Source of the DNA: Sialis fuliginosa | Taxonomy: Eukaryota; Arthropoda; Insecta; Megaloptera; Sialidae | Length of the DNA stretch: 64,000 bases | NCBI GenBank assembly: GCA_961205875.1 | Contig: OY540810.1 | Coordinates: 24,924,001-24,988,000 of the forward strand | Direction: 5' to 3' | The notes under the pieces: generated by a model | Seen by the model: the letters and a program-made list of their open reading frames with translations, nothing else | What the model was told of the DNA's origin: nothing | Database searches by the model: none | In this document: one piece after another, positions 26,368-37,620 of the stretch | Layout of the letters: each line of letters opens with the position of its first letter | How positions within the stretch are numbered: position 1 is the stretch's first letter | Position numbers and translations under genes: made by a program

Positions 26368-26373
26368 TTTATT
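26368..26373 (-). terminator. Poly(A) signal of the 11-finger zinc-finger gene
   Basis: AATAAA on the minus strand, 29 bases after the stop codon at 26403-26405. Confidence 0.45.
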
Positions 26374-26402
26374 TACTTTAATTTATAAGCTACAAATGCA
26401 AA

Positions 26403-28095
26403 TCAATGGTATTTTTGTTTATGTCTTTTCAAATGATCACTCCTTATACTAATATATTTGCATTGGTCACATTTTAATGTTCCTCTAGTATGTGTAAGTT
26501 TATGTCGTGTTAAAGCTTGCTTCCGTAAACAGCTATATTCACATTCGTCACATTTAAAAGGTCGCTCATTACTATGTGTTAATTTATGAATTAATAAATT
26601 CTGTTTCGGTATACAACTATATTTGCATTGGTCACATTTAAAGGGTTTCTCATTAGTATGTGTAAATTTATGATTTATTAAGGACTGTTTATCTATACTG
26701 CCATAATCACATTGGTCGCATTTAAATGGTCGTTCATTAGTATGTTTAAACTTATGATTTTCTAACGACTTTTTATCTATACAGCCGTATCCACATTGGT
26801 CACATTTAAAGGGTCGTTCACTAGTGTGTTTGAATTTATGTTTTTCCAAAGATTGTTTCCGATTACAGTTGTATTCGCATTGATCACATTTAAAAGGTCG
26901 TTTATTTGTATGTTTGGATTTATGGTGTATTAGAGATATTTTATAAATACAGCTATATTCGCATTGATCACATTTAAAAGGTCGCTCATTACTGTGTGTT
27001 AATTTATGGTTTATTAAAGAATATTTCTGTATGCAGCTATATTCGCATTGATCACATTTATATGGTCGTTCATTAGTATGTTTATATTTATGCTTTACTA
27101 AGTAATGTTTCTTGATAAAGGTACATTCACATTGGTCACATTTAAATGGTAGTTCATTTGTATGTGTTAATTTATGGTTTACTAAATCAAATTTGTGTTT
27201 ATAACTATTTTCACATTGGTCGCACTTGAAAGGTCTCTCATTACTATGCTTTAGTTTATGTCTTAGCAAACGTCTTTCAAAATCACAACTGTACTCGCAT
27301 TGGTCACACTTAAGTTTTTTTATTACATTAGGTATATTAGAATGTTGCTTAGAAATGGTGGACTCTTTCTTAACAATTTTGTTATTATAATCTAATTCTG
27401 ATTCACTGTTGGTTTCTGTATCACTGTGTTTTGTTTCATTATTAAGATCTTCATATTCTTCTTGGTTTCCAATTTCAGATAGATTTTGTTCTTCTTCCTG
27501 AAAAACCGATTTAACACTAATATCGCTACAATGTTAAATATAAAATTAGGATCTACTGAACTACTACAAGTAATTAAATAATAATTAATTAATTAACTAA
27601 TTAATAATTAGCTGTTTAAAAAGAATGCAGCCAAAACTAATTCAAGGTAGAGGAAGACCATTTTTATGGAAAAAAATATGAAAATAAGAATTATTCTGCT
27701 AAACTTTTGAATGCGGTAACTGTTACGTAAACGTAAATCCTCATTAATGCGCATATATGTTTATAATATTTGACTTGATATAGATACGCCTTATATATAA
27801 TAATAATTGTTACCACTGTTTGAGTATGTATTGTTTCATTTTGACAAATACCCTAGAATGTGCTTCTATCAGGCGTGCACAACTACTACAAATTCTACAA
27901 AATGCATTGCCAACCCAAGAACGTGTCAAAATGCTATGGCGACTGTACACTTTTTTTATCCTTAGATAATATTATATAACCTGCCTTATGTTCCTCTTTG
28001 AAGTATACTGAACAAAATTCATTATATGTTTCAATATATGGATGATCAGTTTCTTTGTCTTCTTCTTTTATATCTTCCAGTTTCACAGGAAACAT
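26403..28095 (-). CDS. C2H2 zinc-finger protein with 11 fingers (paralogue A), 2 exons
   Basis: Probable sequence-specific DNA-binding nuclear protein; its target is unknown. Exon 1 is 28095-27981, encoding MFPVKLEDIKEE and an acidic stretch of 38 residues and ending in phase 1. Exon 2 is about 27493-26403. It begins with an acidic Ser/Asn-rich linker (EEQNLSEIG..., SDTETNSESELDYNN). Eleven tandem fingers of the form CDQC-x12-H-x3-H follow, joined by HTNERPF/HSNERPF linkers instead of the usual HTGEKPF. The final finger ends KRHKQKYH. The obvious acceptor (TTTTTCAG at 27498) gives the wrong phase. An acceptor four bases downstream (GAAG|AAGAAC) keeps the frame and gives 401 residues, so the junction is uncertain. 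It is paralogous to the gene at 30536-33370. Confidence 0.82.
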
Positions 28096-28385
28096 TTCAA
28101 CGCAGTAAGTAATATTTGATTTCAATATAATGTGGATTATGTTTATTATGTATAATTCGTTTTGTACGTAAAGTACAATACAAACTAAATAAATTGTAAT
28201 TGATGTTTCCTAAAATGCAAATATTTTTTAAGCTTCGCAAAGTATGGATAATAATATAATAACAGGATAATAAATAACTCCACATAACATAAATAAGACA
28301 CAAATAAATTATAAATAAGACGTGATATCCACATAATATACCTTTAAATATACCCACTAATATCAACTAACATCAATAACAATTC

Positions 28386-28507
28386 GACGTCAATCGCGTC
28401 AATCTGTCAACCCTATGCGTCAACCCAAGGTTAGTAAAGTGTTATCAGGCGTATCGGGCATTTTTCGCGTCAATAAGCGTCAACCAACGTCAACGTGACG
28501 TCAACAG
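28386..28507 (-). promoter_or_regulatory. CGTCAA-motif cluster upstream of zinc-finger paralogue A
   Basis: Within 122 bases CGTCAA occurs seven times in the same orientation, mostly as GCGTCAAY, plus one TGTCAA. The cluster ends in the perfect palindrome TGACGTCA (28496-28503), the CREB/ATF consensus. It lies about 290-410 bases upstream of the ATG at 28095. Binding is inferred; a degenerate short tandem repeat is the alternative. Confidence 0.5.
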
Positions 28508-28949
28508 AGGTTCGAAATTCCGCGAAATTCAAATTTGTCGTCACTTATAAATCATGTATGTATGTACAATAATGTACATAATAATATTGATTGTGCCTTT
28601 TCATAATTTTAGCAAATGTTTAGAATAGCAGTCTGTAGTAAGGGGAGACGAGATATGACCATTCAAAACGCACCAAAAATTATATAGTTTTATAAAAAAT
28701 GTATTAAACTATTAATTAGGCTATAAAATATTCAAATACCTACTTATTAAAATTTTAGTAACTTGGTCTTGCTTTATAAAAAAAACCTAATTATTCAATG
28801 TTTTTTTATACCTGCTCTTTGATTTCCTCTCTAATAAAATAATTTGCAATAAAAAGACTTAGATAGAAAAATTGTAATGCTTGAATAATTTTATAAATAT
28901 GTATAATATAATTTTTTTGAAATAAATTATTACAGTAATTATTATTATT
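28508..28949. other. Spacer with no recognised feature
   Basis: AT-rich DNA between the paralogue A upstream region and a probable retroelement. No exon, RNA gene or repeat was recognised. Confidence 0.3.
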
Positions 28950-29820
28950 AACTAGCTTCGCTCGCGTGGACTACGGAATTTAGGATTTAAAAAATATATA
29001 GTTGAATTAATTACAAACACGATTAGTTATTAATGTAATAAAAACCAAATAACACTTAAATTACCTACCTAACAAAAACGAATCAGAACAAAAAGTAAAA
29101 ATAATTTTTGTTCTATTTAAATTTAAAAGTTAATTATTGAAAACAAAATAAACAATTGACAATCAAAAGAATACCGGCCTGTTCGGCTGTTCCCTCTGCC
29201 CAGCGTGTTGCCACGTTCCCTCGCCGCAAACCCCCGCGCACGGTCACAATCGCGCGAATAATATGTTCTAATATGTATATTTCGATATTTTCTAAACTAT
29301 ACGACCAAATTGGATACTGTAAATGGCAAACTATATCTACATTAAGTACTTATGACGATGAAATCATTTATTTCGATAAGGATTAATGTTTTGCAGGTCA
29401 TAAGTCCATGTAAACAAAACCCAAATATTTTATGTTTTCTTTGTAACATAAAAGCAGTCATTGTGGTTTAAATATAAAAGTTAGACATATCGTGTCGCTG
29501 ACTTAATTGTAGAACTTTTGATTCTACACAATTCTTTAATACATTATTTTGTTCTATATTGAACGGTTTAGGCAGCGTATTACAAAACAGCGCGCCGACG
29601 GCAAAATTTTTTCCGACTTGATTTACTATTATCGTCACTGCTTTGTTGTTATGTTACCTAACGTAAAAAAATATAGCCTATAACCTGGCCAGAGAACGTA
29701 CCTATGAATTAAAAAATACAAAACGTAAATCAGATAAGTGGTTCTCGAGTGATAAGGTAACCAACGGACAGACAGACAGACAGACAGAGAGACGTTGAGC
29801 TTTATATATATTAAGGATGA
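28950..29820 (+). mobile_element. Probable non-LTR (RTE/SINE-type) retroelement remnant
   Basis: It opens with ACTAGCTTCGCTCGCGTGGA, the head seen on many insect RTE-derived or SINE-like repeats. It ends with a repeated GACA run (29769-29788) followed by TTTATATATATTAAGGATGA, a typical tail of that class. Only the head and tail resemble the class; no reverse transcriptase frame remains, and the middle includes a GC-rich patch (29170-29260) of unknown origin. No target duplication was found. Confidence 0.45.
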
Positions 29821-30004
29821 TACTGACACACATGTATATGTACAGGATCATACAATTAATACGAACATGAAGGAGCTGGCGGAAGAGGATATAAGTCCAA
29901 CTTACAATAATAAAGATAATAAATAAATAAAATATTCAATTAATGACTGACTTTATTGTAATGATAATTCAATAATTTTATTAGATAAAAAATAAGGTAT
30001 CTAT

Positions 30005-30274
30005 TTACTACACATTCAACGCTACAAACATAAACTATGGAGTACATATCATATATTATACAACTAGTGTGTTTAATATATGATAATATACACACTGTAT
30101 TCTTTCAAATTAATGTAAAGTCGATATATTTAAAAAAAATGTTATCTTCATTATATTATAATAAATAAGAAATACTAAATATAAACTAGATATATTTCCT
30201 TTTAAACAAATCATTCTTAATGAACTTTAAATGTACTCCATAGTCTATGTTCATAGTGGTGGGTGTATAGTAGA
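30005..30274. mobile_element. MITE-like element with imperfect 40-bp inverted ends
   Basis: TTACTACACATTC...ACTATGGAGTACA at 30005-30046 pairs imperfectly with 30232-30274 (TGTACTCCATAG...GTATAGTAG). The interior is AT-rich without coding capacity. It lies 3' of zinc-finger paralogue B. Confidence 0.5.
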
Positions 30275-30535
30275 CAAGTACCAAAAATGAAATATAATTT
30301 TTTTTTACATTCTCATACAGTTTGAAAAATAAAATTTTATAATCTATATTTCCTTACTATTGTCATTAAACGTATAAATCTTCAGAGTTTTTTTTTTAAT
30401 AAATATATATTAATATAATTAATTACAATTAATTATTAATATATAACATATATTAATAATATATATGATAGTACATATCTATATATATATGTTATGGTCA
30501 AAGCCCGTGGGGTGTGTAGAGTCAACACTACAACG

Positions 30536-33370
30536 TCAACAACCAAATCCATCATGTTTTCTTTCTTTATGCCTTTTCAAATAATCACAGCGTGTACTAG
30601 TATATCCGCATTGGTCACATTCCAATGGTTTTCTAGTATGTGAAAATTTATGTTTTAATAAACTTTGTTTATATACAGAGCTATAGTCACATTGATCACA
30701 TTTAAAAGGTCGCTCATTACTATGTTTGAATTTATGGTTTATTAATAACTGTTTCTTAACACAACTATAATCGCATTGGTCACACTTAAAGGGTTTTTCA
30801 TTAGTATGTGTAAATTTATGTTGTACTAAACTTTGTTTTTGTATAGAGCTATAGTCACATTGATCACATTTAAAAGGTCGCTCATTACTATGTGTAAATT
30901 TATGGTTTGTTAATAACTGTTCCTTTTTACAACTATAATCGCACAGGTCACACTTAAAGGGTTTTTCAGTAGAATGTGTAAATTTATGTTGTACTAAATT
31001 TTGTTTTTTTACAGTGCTAAAGTCGCATTGATCGCATTTAAAAATTTGCTCATTAGTATGTGTAAATTTATGATTTATTAAGGACTGTTTATCTACAGTG
31101 TCATAATCGCATTGGTCACATTTAAATGTTTGTTCATTAGTATATTTGAATTTATGTTTGATATTATTGTGTTTTACTAAAGATTGTTTCTGATTACAAC
31201 TATATTCGCATTGATCACATTTAAAAGGCCATTCATTAGTATGTTTGGATTTATGATTTACTAAAGATACTTTATAATTACAGCTATATTCGCATTGATC
31301 ACATTTAAAAGGTCGCTCATTACCATCTGTAAGTTTATGATTACAATTATATTTGCATTGGTCGCATTTTAAAGGTTGTTCATTAGTATGTTCATATTCA
31401 TGCTTCACTAAATAATGTTTCTTCTTAAAGCTACATTCGCATTGGCCGCATTTAAATGGTAATTTATTTGTATGTGTTAATTTATGGTTTACTAAAGATT
31501 TTCTATTCATAAAGCTACGTTTACATTGGTCACATTTAAATGGTAGTTCATTACCATGTGTTAATTTATGGTTTACTAAAGATTGTTTCCGATTACAGCT
31601 ATATTCACATTTATTGCATTTAAATGGTCGTTCTTTAGTATGTTTATATTTATGGTGTACTAAAGATATTTTATAATTACAGCTATATTCGCATTGATCA
31701 CATTTAAAAGGTCGCTCCTTACGATGTGTCAATTTATGGCTTGTTAATAAATGTTTTTCTATAAAGCTAAATTCACATTGATCACATTTAAATGGTCGTT
31801 CTTTAGTATGTTTATATTTATGCCTTACTAAATAATATTTCTTTATAAAGGTACATTCGCATTGGTCACATTTAAATGGCAGTTCATTTGTATGTATTAA
31901 TTTATGGTTTACTAAATTAAATTTGTGTTTATAACTATTTTCACATTGGTCGCACTTGAAAGGTCTTTCATTACTATGTTTTAGTTTATGTCTTATCAAA
32001 TGTCCTTTAAAATCACAACTGTACTCGCATTGGTCACACTTCAGTTTTTTCAAGATAACATTAGATATATTAGAATGTTGCTCAGAAACGGTGGACACTT
32101 TCTTAACAATTTCGTTATTATAATCTAATTCCGATTTGCTGTTTGTTTCTGTATCACTGTGGTTCAATTCATTGTTAAGATCTTCATTTTCTTCTTGATT
32201 TTCAATTTCAGGTAGATTTTGTTCTTCTTCCTGAAAAAGAACTGTAAGTCAATTTTATACTTAAAAAAGTTATTCAATATTATTTAATCTGAAATAATGA
32301 TTTTACAAAAATAATTTTTTGTCAGCAGCCCATTTCTGAAAACTGTTTCAGGAGTTGTACATAAAATACGTATGCAAGGTCCATAAAATACATATGCAAA
32401 AAGGGGGGAAAGGGGCAATTTCAACGCAACGTTTGAAATACCTACATCAATTTTATTTCTATTTTTTTTAAGCTATAAATTTTATTTTCAGTCACAATAT
32501 AAAGAGTGTTTTTGATCAATTTTGAAAATGTTCTTTGTTTATTAAAACAATCATTCATTTGGGGGGGGGGGGTCAGGTTTTGTGATATATTATTGTCTAG
32601 GGGGTTGAAAAAAATGTGATGCAGCGTAACAAAGGGAGAGGGAGGGGTCAAAAATGCATAAATTTCGTGTGACGTATTTTACGGATAAACTCTTGACCCT
32701 ATACCTGCCACAATATTAAATAAAATAAGGGTTAATATGGAGAACATGGATGTATGACGTCACAATTTTCAATGACAAGTCTACTAAACAACTACAAGCT
32801 AAAAAGTCATCTTACATCATTAATTTTGTGCAATTTGGATTTCCAGACCACATATAGTATGAGCCATGTATAATGTTTCATGTGCTCAAAATTGAAAAGG
32901 CATATGCTGAATGCCATTTTATCGCAGGTGGATCCAAAAAATTTGATGACTGCCTGACATGTCTCAAAACAATTTTAATTTCTTGTTTAGAATAAAAACT
33001 TACATTTATGTAGTTAATTTTTAGTGCTACTAAGAATTATGAACACTTCAAAACCAATATAATCCCAATTTGACTAACTATAGTTTGAAATATTTATCTG
33101 CAACATTGTCAAGCGATGGTTTTGACCTTAACAATTACATTTTTTTATTGCTTATTGTTAGACGTGTGTGTTCTTATCCCAAAGACCGTATAGTGATTTA
33201 AATGTGAATAAGTTTGACTATTTTTTAAACATTCCTTATAATATATAACCTGCCTTATATTCCTCTTTTATGTATATTGAACAAAATTCATGACAGGTTT
33301 CATTTGTTTCAATATATGGATGATTCAATTCTTTTTCTTCTTTTATATCTTCCAGTTTCACAGGAAACAT
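30536..33370 (-). CDS. C2H2 zinc-finger protein with about 18 fingers (paralogue B), 2 exons
   Basis: Probable multi-finger DNA-binding nuclear protein. Exon 1 is 33370-33250, 40 residues starting MFPVKLEDIKEE, phase 1. Exon 2 is about 32226-30536, giving 603 residues if the GAAG|AAGAAC acceptor is used. An alternative acceptor at TTACAG (32240-32245) also keeps the frame and would add a few residues. An acidic linker is followed by 17 intact CDQC...H-x3-H fingers and one damaged unit. That unit lacks its helix and first histidine (KCDQCKYNCNHKLTDGNERP). Another finger has a four-residue insertion before its last histidines (HNNIKHKFKY). Linkers are HTNE/HSNE/HTKE-type. The linker and first fingers are nearly identical to paralogue A, showing a recent tandem duplication with finger gain or loss. 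Confidence 0.82.
32351..32690. mobile_element. Possible MITE with G-rich inverted ends in the intron of paralogue B
   Basis: CATAAAATACGTATGC and a GGGGGGAAAGGGGC stretch on the left have imperfect complements on the right (GGAGAGGGAGGGGTC in the same sense, GTGACGTATTTTACGGATAA). An internal run of 13 G lies near 32560. The palindromic pattern is weak and no target duplication was found. Confidence 0.3.
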
Positions 33371-33449
33371 TATTTATATTTATTATTCTGTATATGAAGT
33401 ACAAAATACAAACTAAATAATCTGCAATTAATGTTTCCCCAAATTTATT

Positions 33450-33580
33450 TTCGTGTTGACGTATATTCTTTGATGTTGACGCACGAAGCTCGATCTAGTG
33501 TCAAAATTTACTAACCTTGGTGTCAAAAGTAGTCACGTCGTCACGTGACATGTCACGTGATAATAGCGTCAACGCCAAGT
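33450..33580 (-). promoter_or_regulatory. GTTGACG sites and E-boxes upstream of zinc-finger paralogue B
   Basis: GTTGACG occurs at about 33455 and 33475, and its complement AGCGTCAACG at about 33565. Two CACGTG E-boxes lie in GTCACGTGACATGTCACGTGA at 33539-33559. The block sits 80-210 bases upstream of the ATG at 33370. A 14-base string shared with paralogue A (TTTACTAACCTTGG here, its complement near 28430) lies in opposite orientation in the two genes. Confidence 0.4.
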
Positions 33581-33970
33581 GAAAAAAGCTGAACTGAGTT
33601 GAGCTTATGTCACTAATTTCGAAGAGATAATTATCAATTAAAATTGTTAAGAAACGTTATTTCTTCGTTTTTATGGGCTAATTGAAATGCAAATCATTCA
33701 CTATAAAATTCGGATAGACACACGATAGAGTATAGACGTCATAGTTGACCTAATCACTTAAATGTCAGACAGACGTTGATATCATAGAACAGTTGATATG
33801 AGTGCCTTTATTCTGTGCGCTTTTCCCCTTCACTATCAATCCACATGCCAAAGATCGAACGAATCAATTTCTTAACTAGAGATCACAGAATATCTAGAGA
33901 TACTACTAGCACAGTTAACGAATGTAAAAAATGTACGTGGTTTGATTATACATACTTTATTAATTGTTAG
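33581..33970. other. Spacer upstream of zinc-finger paralogue B
   Basis: No exon, RNA gene or defined repeat was recognised between the E-box region and the hAT-like element that follows. Confidence 0.3.
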
Positions 33971-33978
33971 ATTATACT

Positions 33979-34322
33979 TAAAGTGACCAGACGTCCCGGA
34001 TTGTGCAAGACAGTCCCGGATTTGAGTGGCCTGTCCCGCATCACAAATTGTCCCGGAAAACGTCCCGGATTAGACATTTATAATATTATACTATCATGAT
34101 TGTGCGGTTAACATCAAAAAAAAAATCTTAATTTGAAGACCTTTTTTTTAGTATATTGGTTATTTACAAAACAATTAAGAATTAAATTTCAATTTCAAAC
34201 TGTAAAATGTAAAAATGTCAATTTTATTTCTCTAAGATAAAAAAACTGTATTATTTAATTTTTGATTCGTATGTGGGCGTGGGGGTGTCCCGCGTCTGGG
34301 TTTTAGAATTCTGGTCACTTTA
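33979..34322. mobile_element. hAT-like MITE, 344 bp
   Basis: The ends TAAAGTGACCAG and CTGGTCACTTTA are flanked by the exact 8-base duplication ATTATACT (33971-33978 and 34323-34330). The left subterminal region repeats TCCCGGA several times. There is no coding capacity. Confidence 0.88.
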
Positions 34323-34514
34323 ATTATACTGGAACCCAAATGAACAGGTTCTGGCATATTAATGCTGTTAGATTGCCTATTTACCATAAATCCATTAGTA
34401 ATAAATGGGTTATTAAATATACAAGTATAAGGATCTGTTTACTTCAGATTTTAATAATAGGAAATATAGTAATAAAATAAAACTCGATTATTTGAAATAA
34501 AAAACATATAATAA

Positions 34515-35758
34515 TTAATCTACATCTAATCTTTGTCTCATATTTTTTCTTTGTGACATATTTATTTTTCGTTTCTTAAAGCTCACATCTGAATCTCCGG
34601 TCGGATCTAATTGTGTAACTGATTTTTCTTTAAAAGTTCGTTGAATAGGTTCTGGGACAGCTTCTGGTACATTTAATTCTAAATATTCTTGTTTTGGTAG
34701 TTGTAAGTCTACAGACTTTACTCTTCTGAAATTGTAAAAATTAAGATTTTTATAATTTTATTAATATTTAAAAATAGATTTATATCCAATATTGAAAGAA
34801 TTTGATCTATAATATATTAATAATAATGTTAAAGAAAAATCTAAACATAACAATTAAATAAAAACTAACTTCACTTCAACTGTTTTCCATATCCCATAAG
34901 GATCAGTTTTTCTCTCAGGTCCAATTGGTTCTTCATAAGTACCTGTTGGCTCTACTTCAGGCTCTATACGATACATTTTCAATTTTTCTCGTTCAGCAGC
35001 AGCTCGAGCTTCCTCCTCTTCTAATTTCTCTTGCTCACGTTGTTTTACAGCTTCCAATTTTTTATGCTTATCAATAGCTTTTATCTGTTGTTTGCCTACA
35101 TGCTCTGCTTTTATTTGTTGTTCTTCTAAAGTTAAATAACCATCTGGAGGAATATCCCAAATAGAAACTGAAATTTTTAAAAGTATTTTAATTAATTAAT
35201 TTTTAAATAAAGTATATTTATGACATATAAAATCGTATTTATTATTACCATTTGTCATTGTATTCCAATAAAATGTTTTTCCATCGGGAGCTCTCACTTC
35301 ATACCATGGTGTATTTTTATTAAAAGGTAAAGATTTTGATGAGCCAGCTAATTCTAAGTTCTTTTCTTTCACTGTTTCATTGATTTTTATTGATGTGTAA
35401 TCAGCATTATTCTTGACGTCATGTTGATAAGCTTGCAACGCAGCTTTTTCCATTCGTTGTAGAGCTTCATCCATTTTAACTGCATTTTTTTGGTCTTTAA
35501 CACTTTTTTTCGTAATGGTCTTGAGACGTTTTGCGACATTTTCTTTATGGCGTTTTCCCTTTTCATGGTATTCTACACTCTGAAATAAATAAATTGGTTT
35601 TAATAACTGTGAAAATTTTAATTAATTTATATAAGTATTTAATATAATATTTTAATTACAAAAAAAAAAAAAACAATTAACTTACAGGTTTATTATTTGA
35701 AATCCAGCATTTACAAAAGTCACAAAATTTTCTTTCCTGACTTTTCCAATAATCTGCC
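34515..35758 (-). CDS. WBP4: WW domain-binding protein 4 (FBP21), spliceosomal; first exon not found
   Basis: A nuclear pre-mRNA splicing factor that binds proline-rich spliceosome partners. Minus-strand exons found are 35758-35686, 35579-35249, 35167-34870 and 34725-34515, all GT/AG and in phase. The first exon found starts G-GCA-GAT-TAT-TGG. An upstream exon ending in AT would complete ATG and give MADYW, matching the family N-terminus and a 304-residue protein. Domains in order: a U1-type zinc finger (CDFCKCW...EYHEKGKRHKE), a helical MDEALQRMEKAALQAYQ segment, and one WW domain (PWYEVRAPDGKTFYW...SIWDIPP). A long charged coiled stretch (LEEEEARAAAEREK) follows, then the conserved DPYGIWK motif and a basic tail ending RQRLDVD. 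Human WBP4 has two WW domains; only one is visible here. Confidence 0.9.
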
Positions 35759-35838
35759 CTGAAAAAAAACATACCCAATTATTATATCAATTAGATTTGG
35801 CAATACTGAAAACTAAGCTTTATAATTTATGTATATAT

Positions 35839-36522
35839 ACAGTGTGTCCCAGGATAGATGTAACAAGAGGTGTATTGAACAAAACATTTTCGAATTTCGG
35901 AATGACAATTAGAGATCGAGTCCTGCTTGATGTAAAACTAATGAATACCAAAAATTAGTTGGTTGGTCTTCTACAGGATGTTTTATAAGCAAAGTTGAAA
36001 AAATTACTTTACTTTATTTAAAGTTGTTTAAAATGTAATTGGTCACCTCATACCCAATTTCAGAAATTGCATTTTATTGTGAGCAATACAATAAAAACAA
36101 ACATTTTCACTTTAATTTTTTTTAATAATTTGGTTTTGAGCTTGTTCAAAATTGACGATAAATTAGAGATGATGAAATTGACAAGATAAGACAACGTTAC
36201 GTTTGACAGATAGTTAATAACTCTCTATTATTGTTTACAAACCCTAATTTTCACTTCACAATAAAATTAGATATTTTAAAATATAATAATAAAATTCGCT
36301 GTGGGATTACAATATTCATTCTAAACAAACTTTCTTAGTAAATTTATTTCATATTTTGAAAAATTAAGGTAGTTTGTTTTTGGTTATTTTTACAACTTTG
36401 CTTATAAAACACCTGTAGAGGACTGATTATTGGTATACCTTAGTTTTACATCAAGCAAGACTTGATCCCCAAATATCATTTCGAAATTCAAAAATTGTTT
36501 GTTCTTTACGCCTCTTGTTACA
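35839..36522. repeat. Foldback element with ACAGTGTGTCCC end, upstream of WBP4
   Basis: The left end reads ACAGTGTGTCCCAGGATAGA. Its first 170 bases (ending GCAAAGTTG) are complementary to about 36360-36522, though the right arm lacks the last 20 or so bases. It belongs to the same family as the element at 40994-41952. It lies between the first WBP4 exon found and CAMKMT, so it may sit inside WBP4 intron 1. Confidence 0.75.
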
Positions 36523-36700
36523 ACCGAAATGTTCACCGAGTCCATTAAAAATTTCATACAATAAGATAATTTTTTTGTCAAAAATAAAAAAAATCATCAA
36601 AATAAATTCATTAAATGCTTGAAATTAAATGTTAAGTTTTTTGTTGCTCTAAATGTATATAAAATAAATTAAAATTAAATGACAACAAAACAACTAAATA

Positions 36701-37620
36701 TTATTTTATTTTATTTTTACTAAGACACAAAAGTAAGGGGTAATGAATATTTACATTATAATCAGGGTTATTTAATAACTGCATATGGTGTATCCAAACA
36801 TATTTATTATAATAAAGCATTTTTCTACAATAAAAACCTCTTTCTTCTGCAAGGTTCATAAAATGTACAAATGTAAGCCCTCTTTTTGGTGCCATAACTA
36901 ATGCTACACCATCAGAACTAAGATTATTCCAAATTGTTTCAATAAGATTGTTTCTCGATTCATCAAAAAATAAACAATCTGCACAAATAATTATGTCAAA
37001 CACAGATAGACTAGTATTTGAGTCCCATTTAAACAATGAACAATTAACTTTAGACATAAATTTGTTATATTTTAAACATTTTGTCACATTCTCTACAGAA
37101 GTCATATTTCCATCAGTTAGATGGACATTTTCAGGATTTAAATGACAAGCAATCATTAAGCCAGCTAAACATGAAAACCCACCACCCAGTTCAAGAATTC
37201 TACGACCAGAAAACATTTCAGGATTTGATAATACGTAAAAGGTAAGTGCTTCTTCTGATGGCCATATGTAAACATTGCCAGTATTGTTAAAGCCAATTAA
37301 GTTTTCTGGACTTAAATATTGAGAAGGGCGAGTAATTTTAACAGAAAAATGTCTGTCACCGATATGTATGTTACATTCAAATAAACTTTCTGAACCGTGA
37401 CTTAAAACATATTGGTTGATTTGTGAAAACATCGAAAAACATTGAGATGGTTTTCTTACATCCATTTGTTTCTAGACAAACAAATTATGAAATTTTAATA
37501 TATTATAATTAACATTATAATATTACGAGATTATACCTCAATAGCTCTTGCTAATACATCCCAACGTTTTCTAGCATTATTACTTTTTTTATAATCTTGT
37601 ACTTTGTGGACTCCATTCAT
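36701..37620 (-). CDS. CAMKMT: Calmodulin-lysine N-methyltransferase, 2 exons, complete
   Basis: Predicted S-adenosylmethionine-dependent enzyme that trimethylates a lysine of calmodulin (Lys115 in vertebrates). Exons on the minus strand are 37620-37537 and 37471-36701, joined in phase 0, giving 284 residues (human about 323). The class I methyltransferase fold is seen in NTGNVYIWPSEE, the glycine-rich SAM loop ILELGGGFSCLAGL and the acidic LTDGN strand end. The family motif IIICADCLFFDESR follows, then LVMAPKRG and the C-terminal NIHYPLLLCLSK. The short exon 1 encodes RKRWDVLARAIE, matching the N-terminal helix of the family. Transcription is on the same strand as WBP4, about 0.94 kb upstream of the first WBP4 exon found. 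Confidence 0.93.

Noticed and set aside
27269..27271. Internal ATG of the zinc-finger exon as the protein start
   Set aside because: The reading frame continues upstream through another finger and an acidic linker to a splice acceptor, and a first exon with its own ATG exists as in the paralogue.
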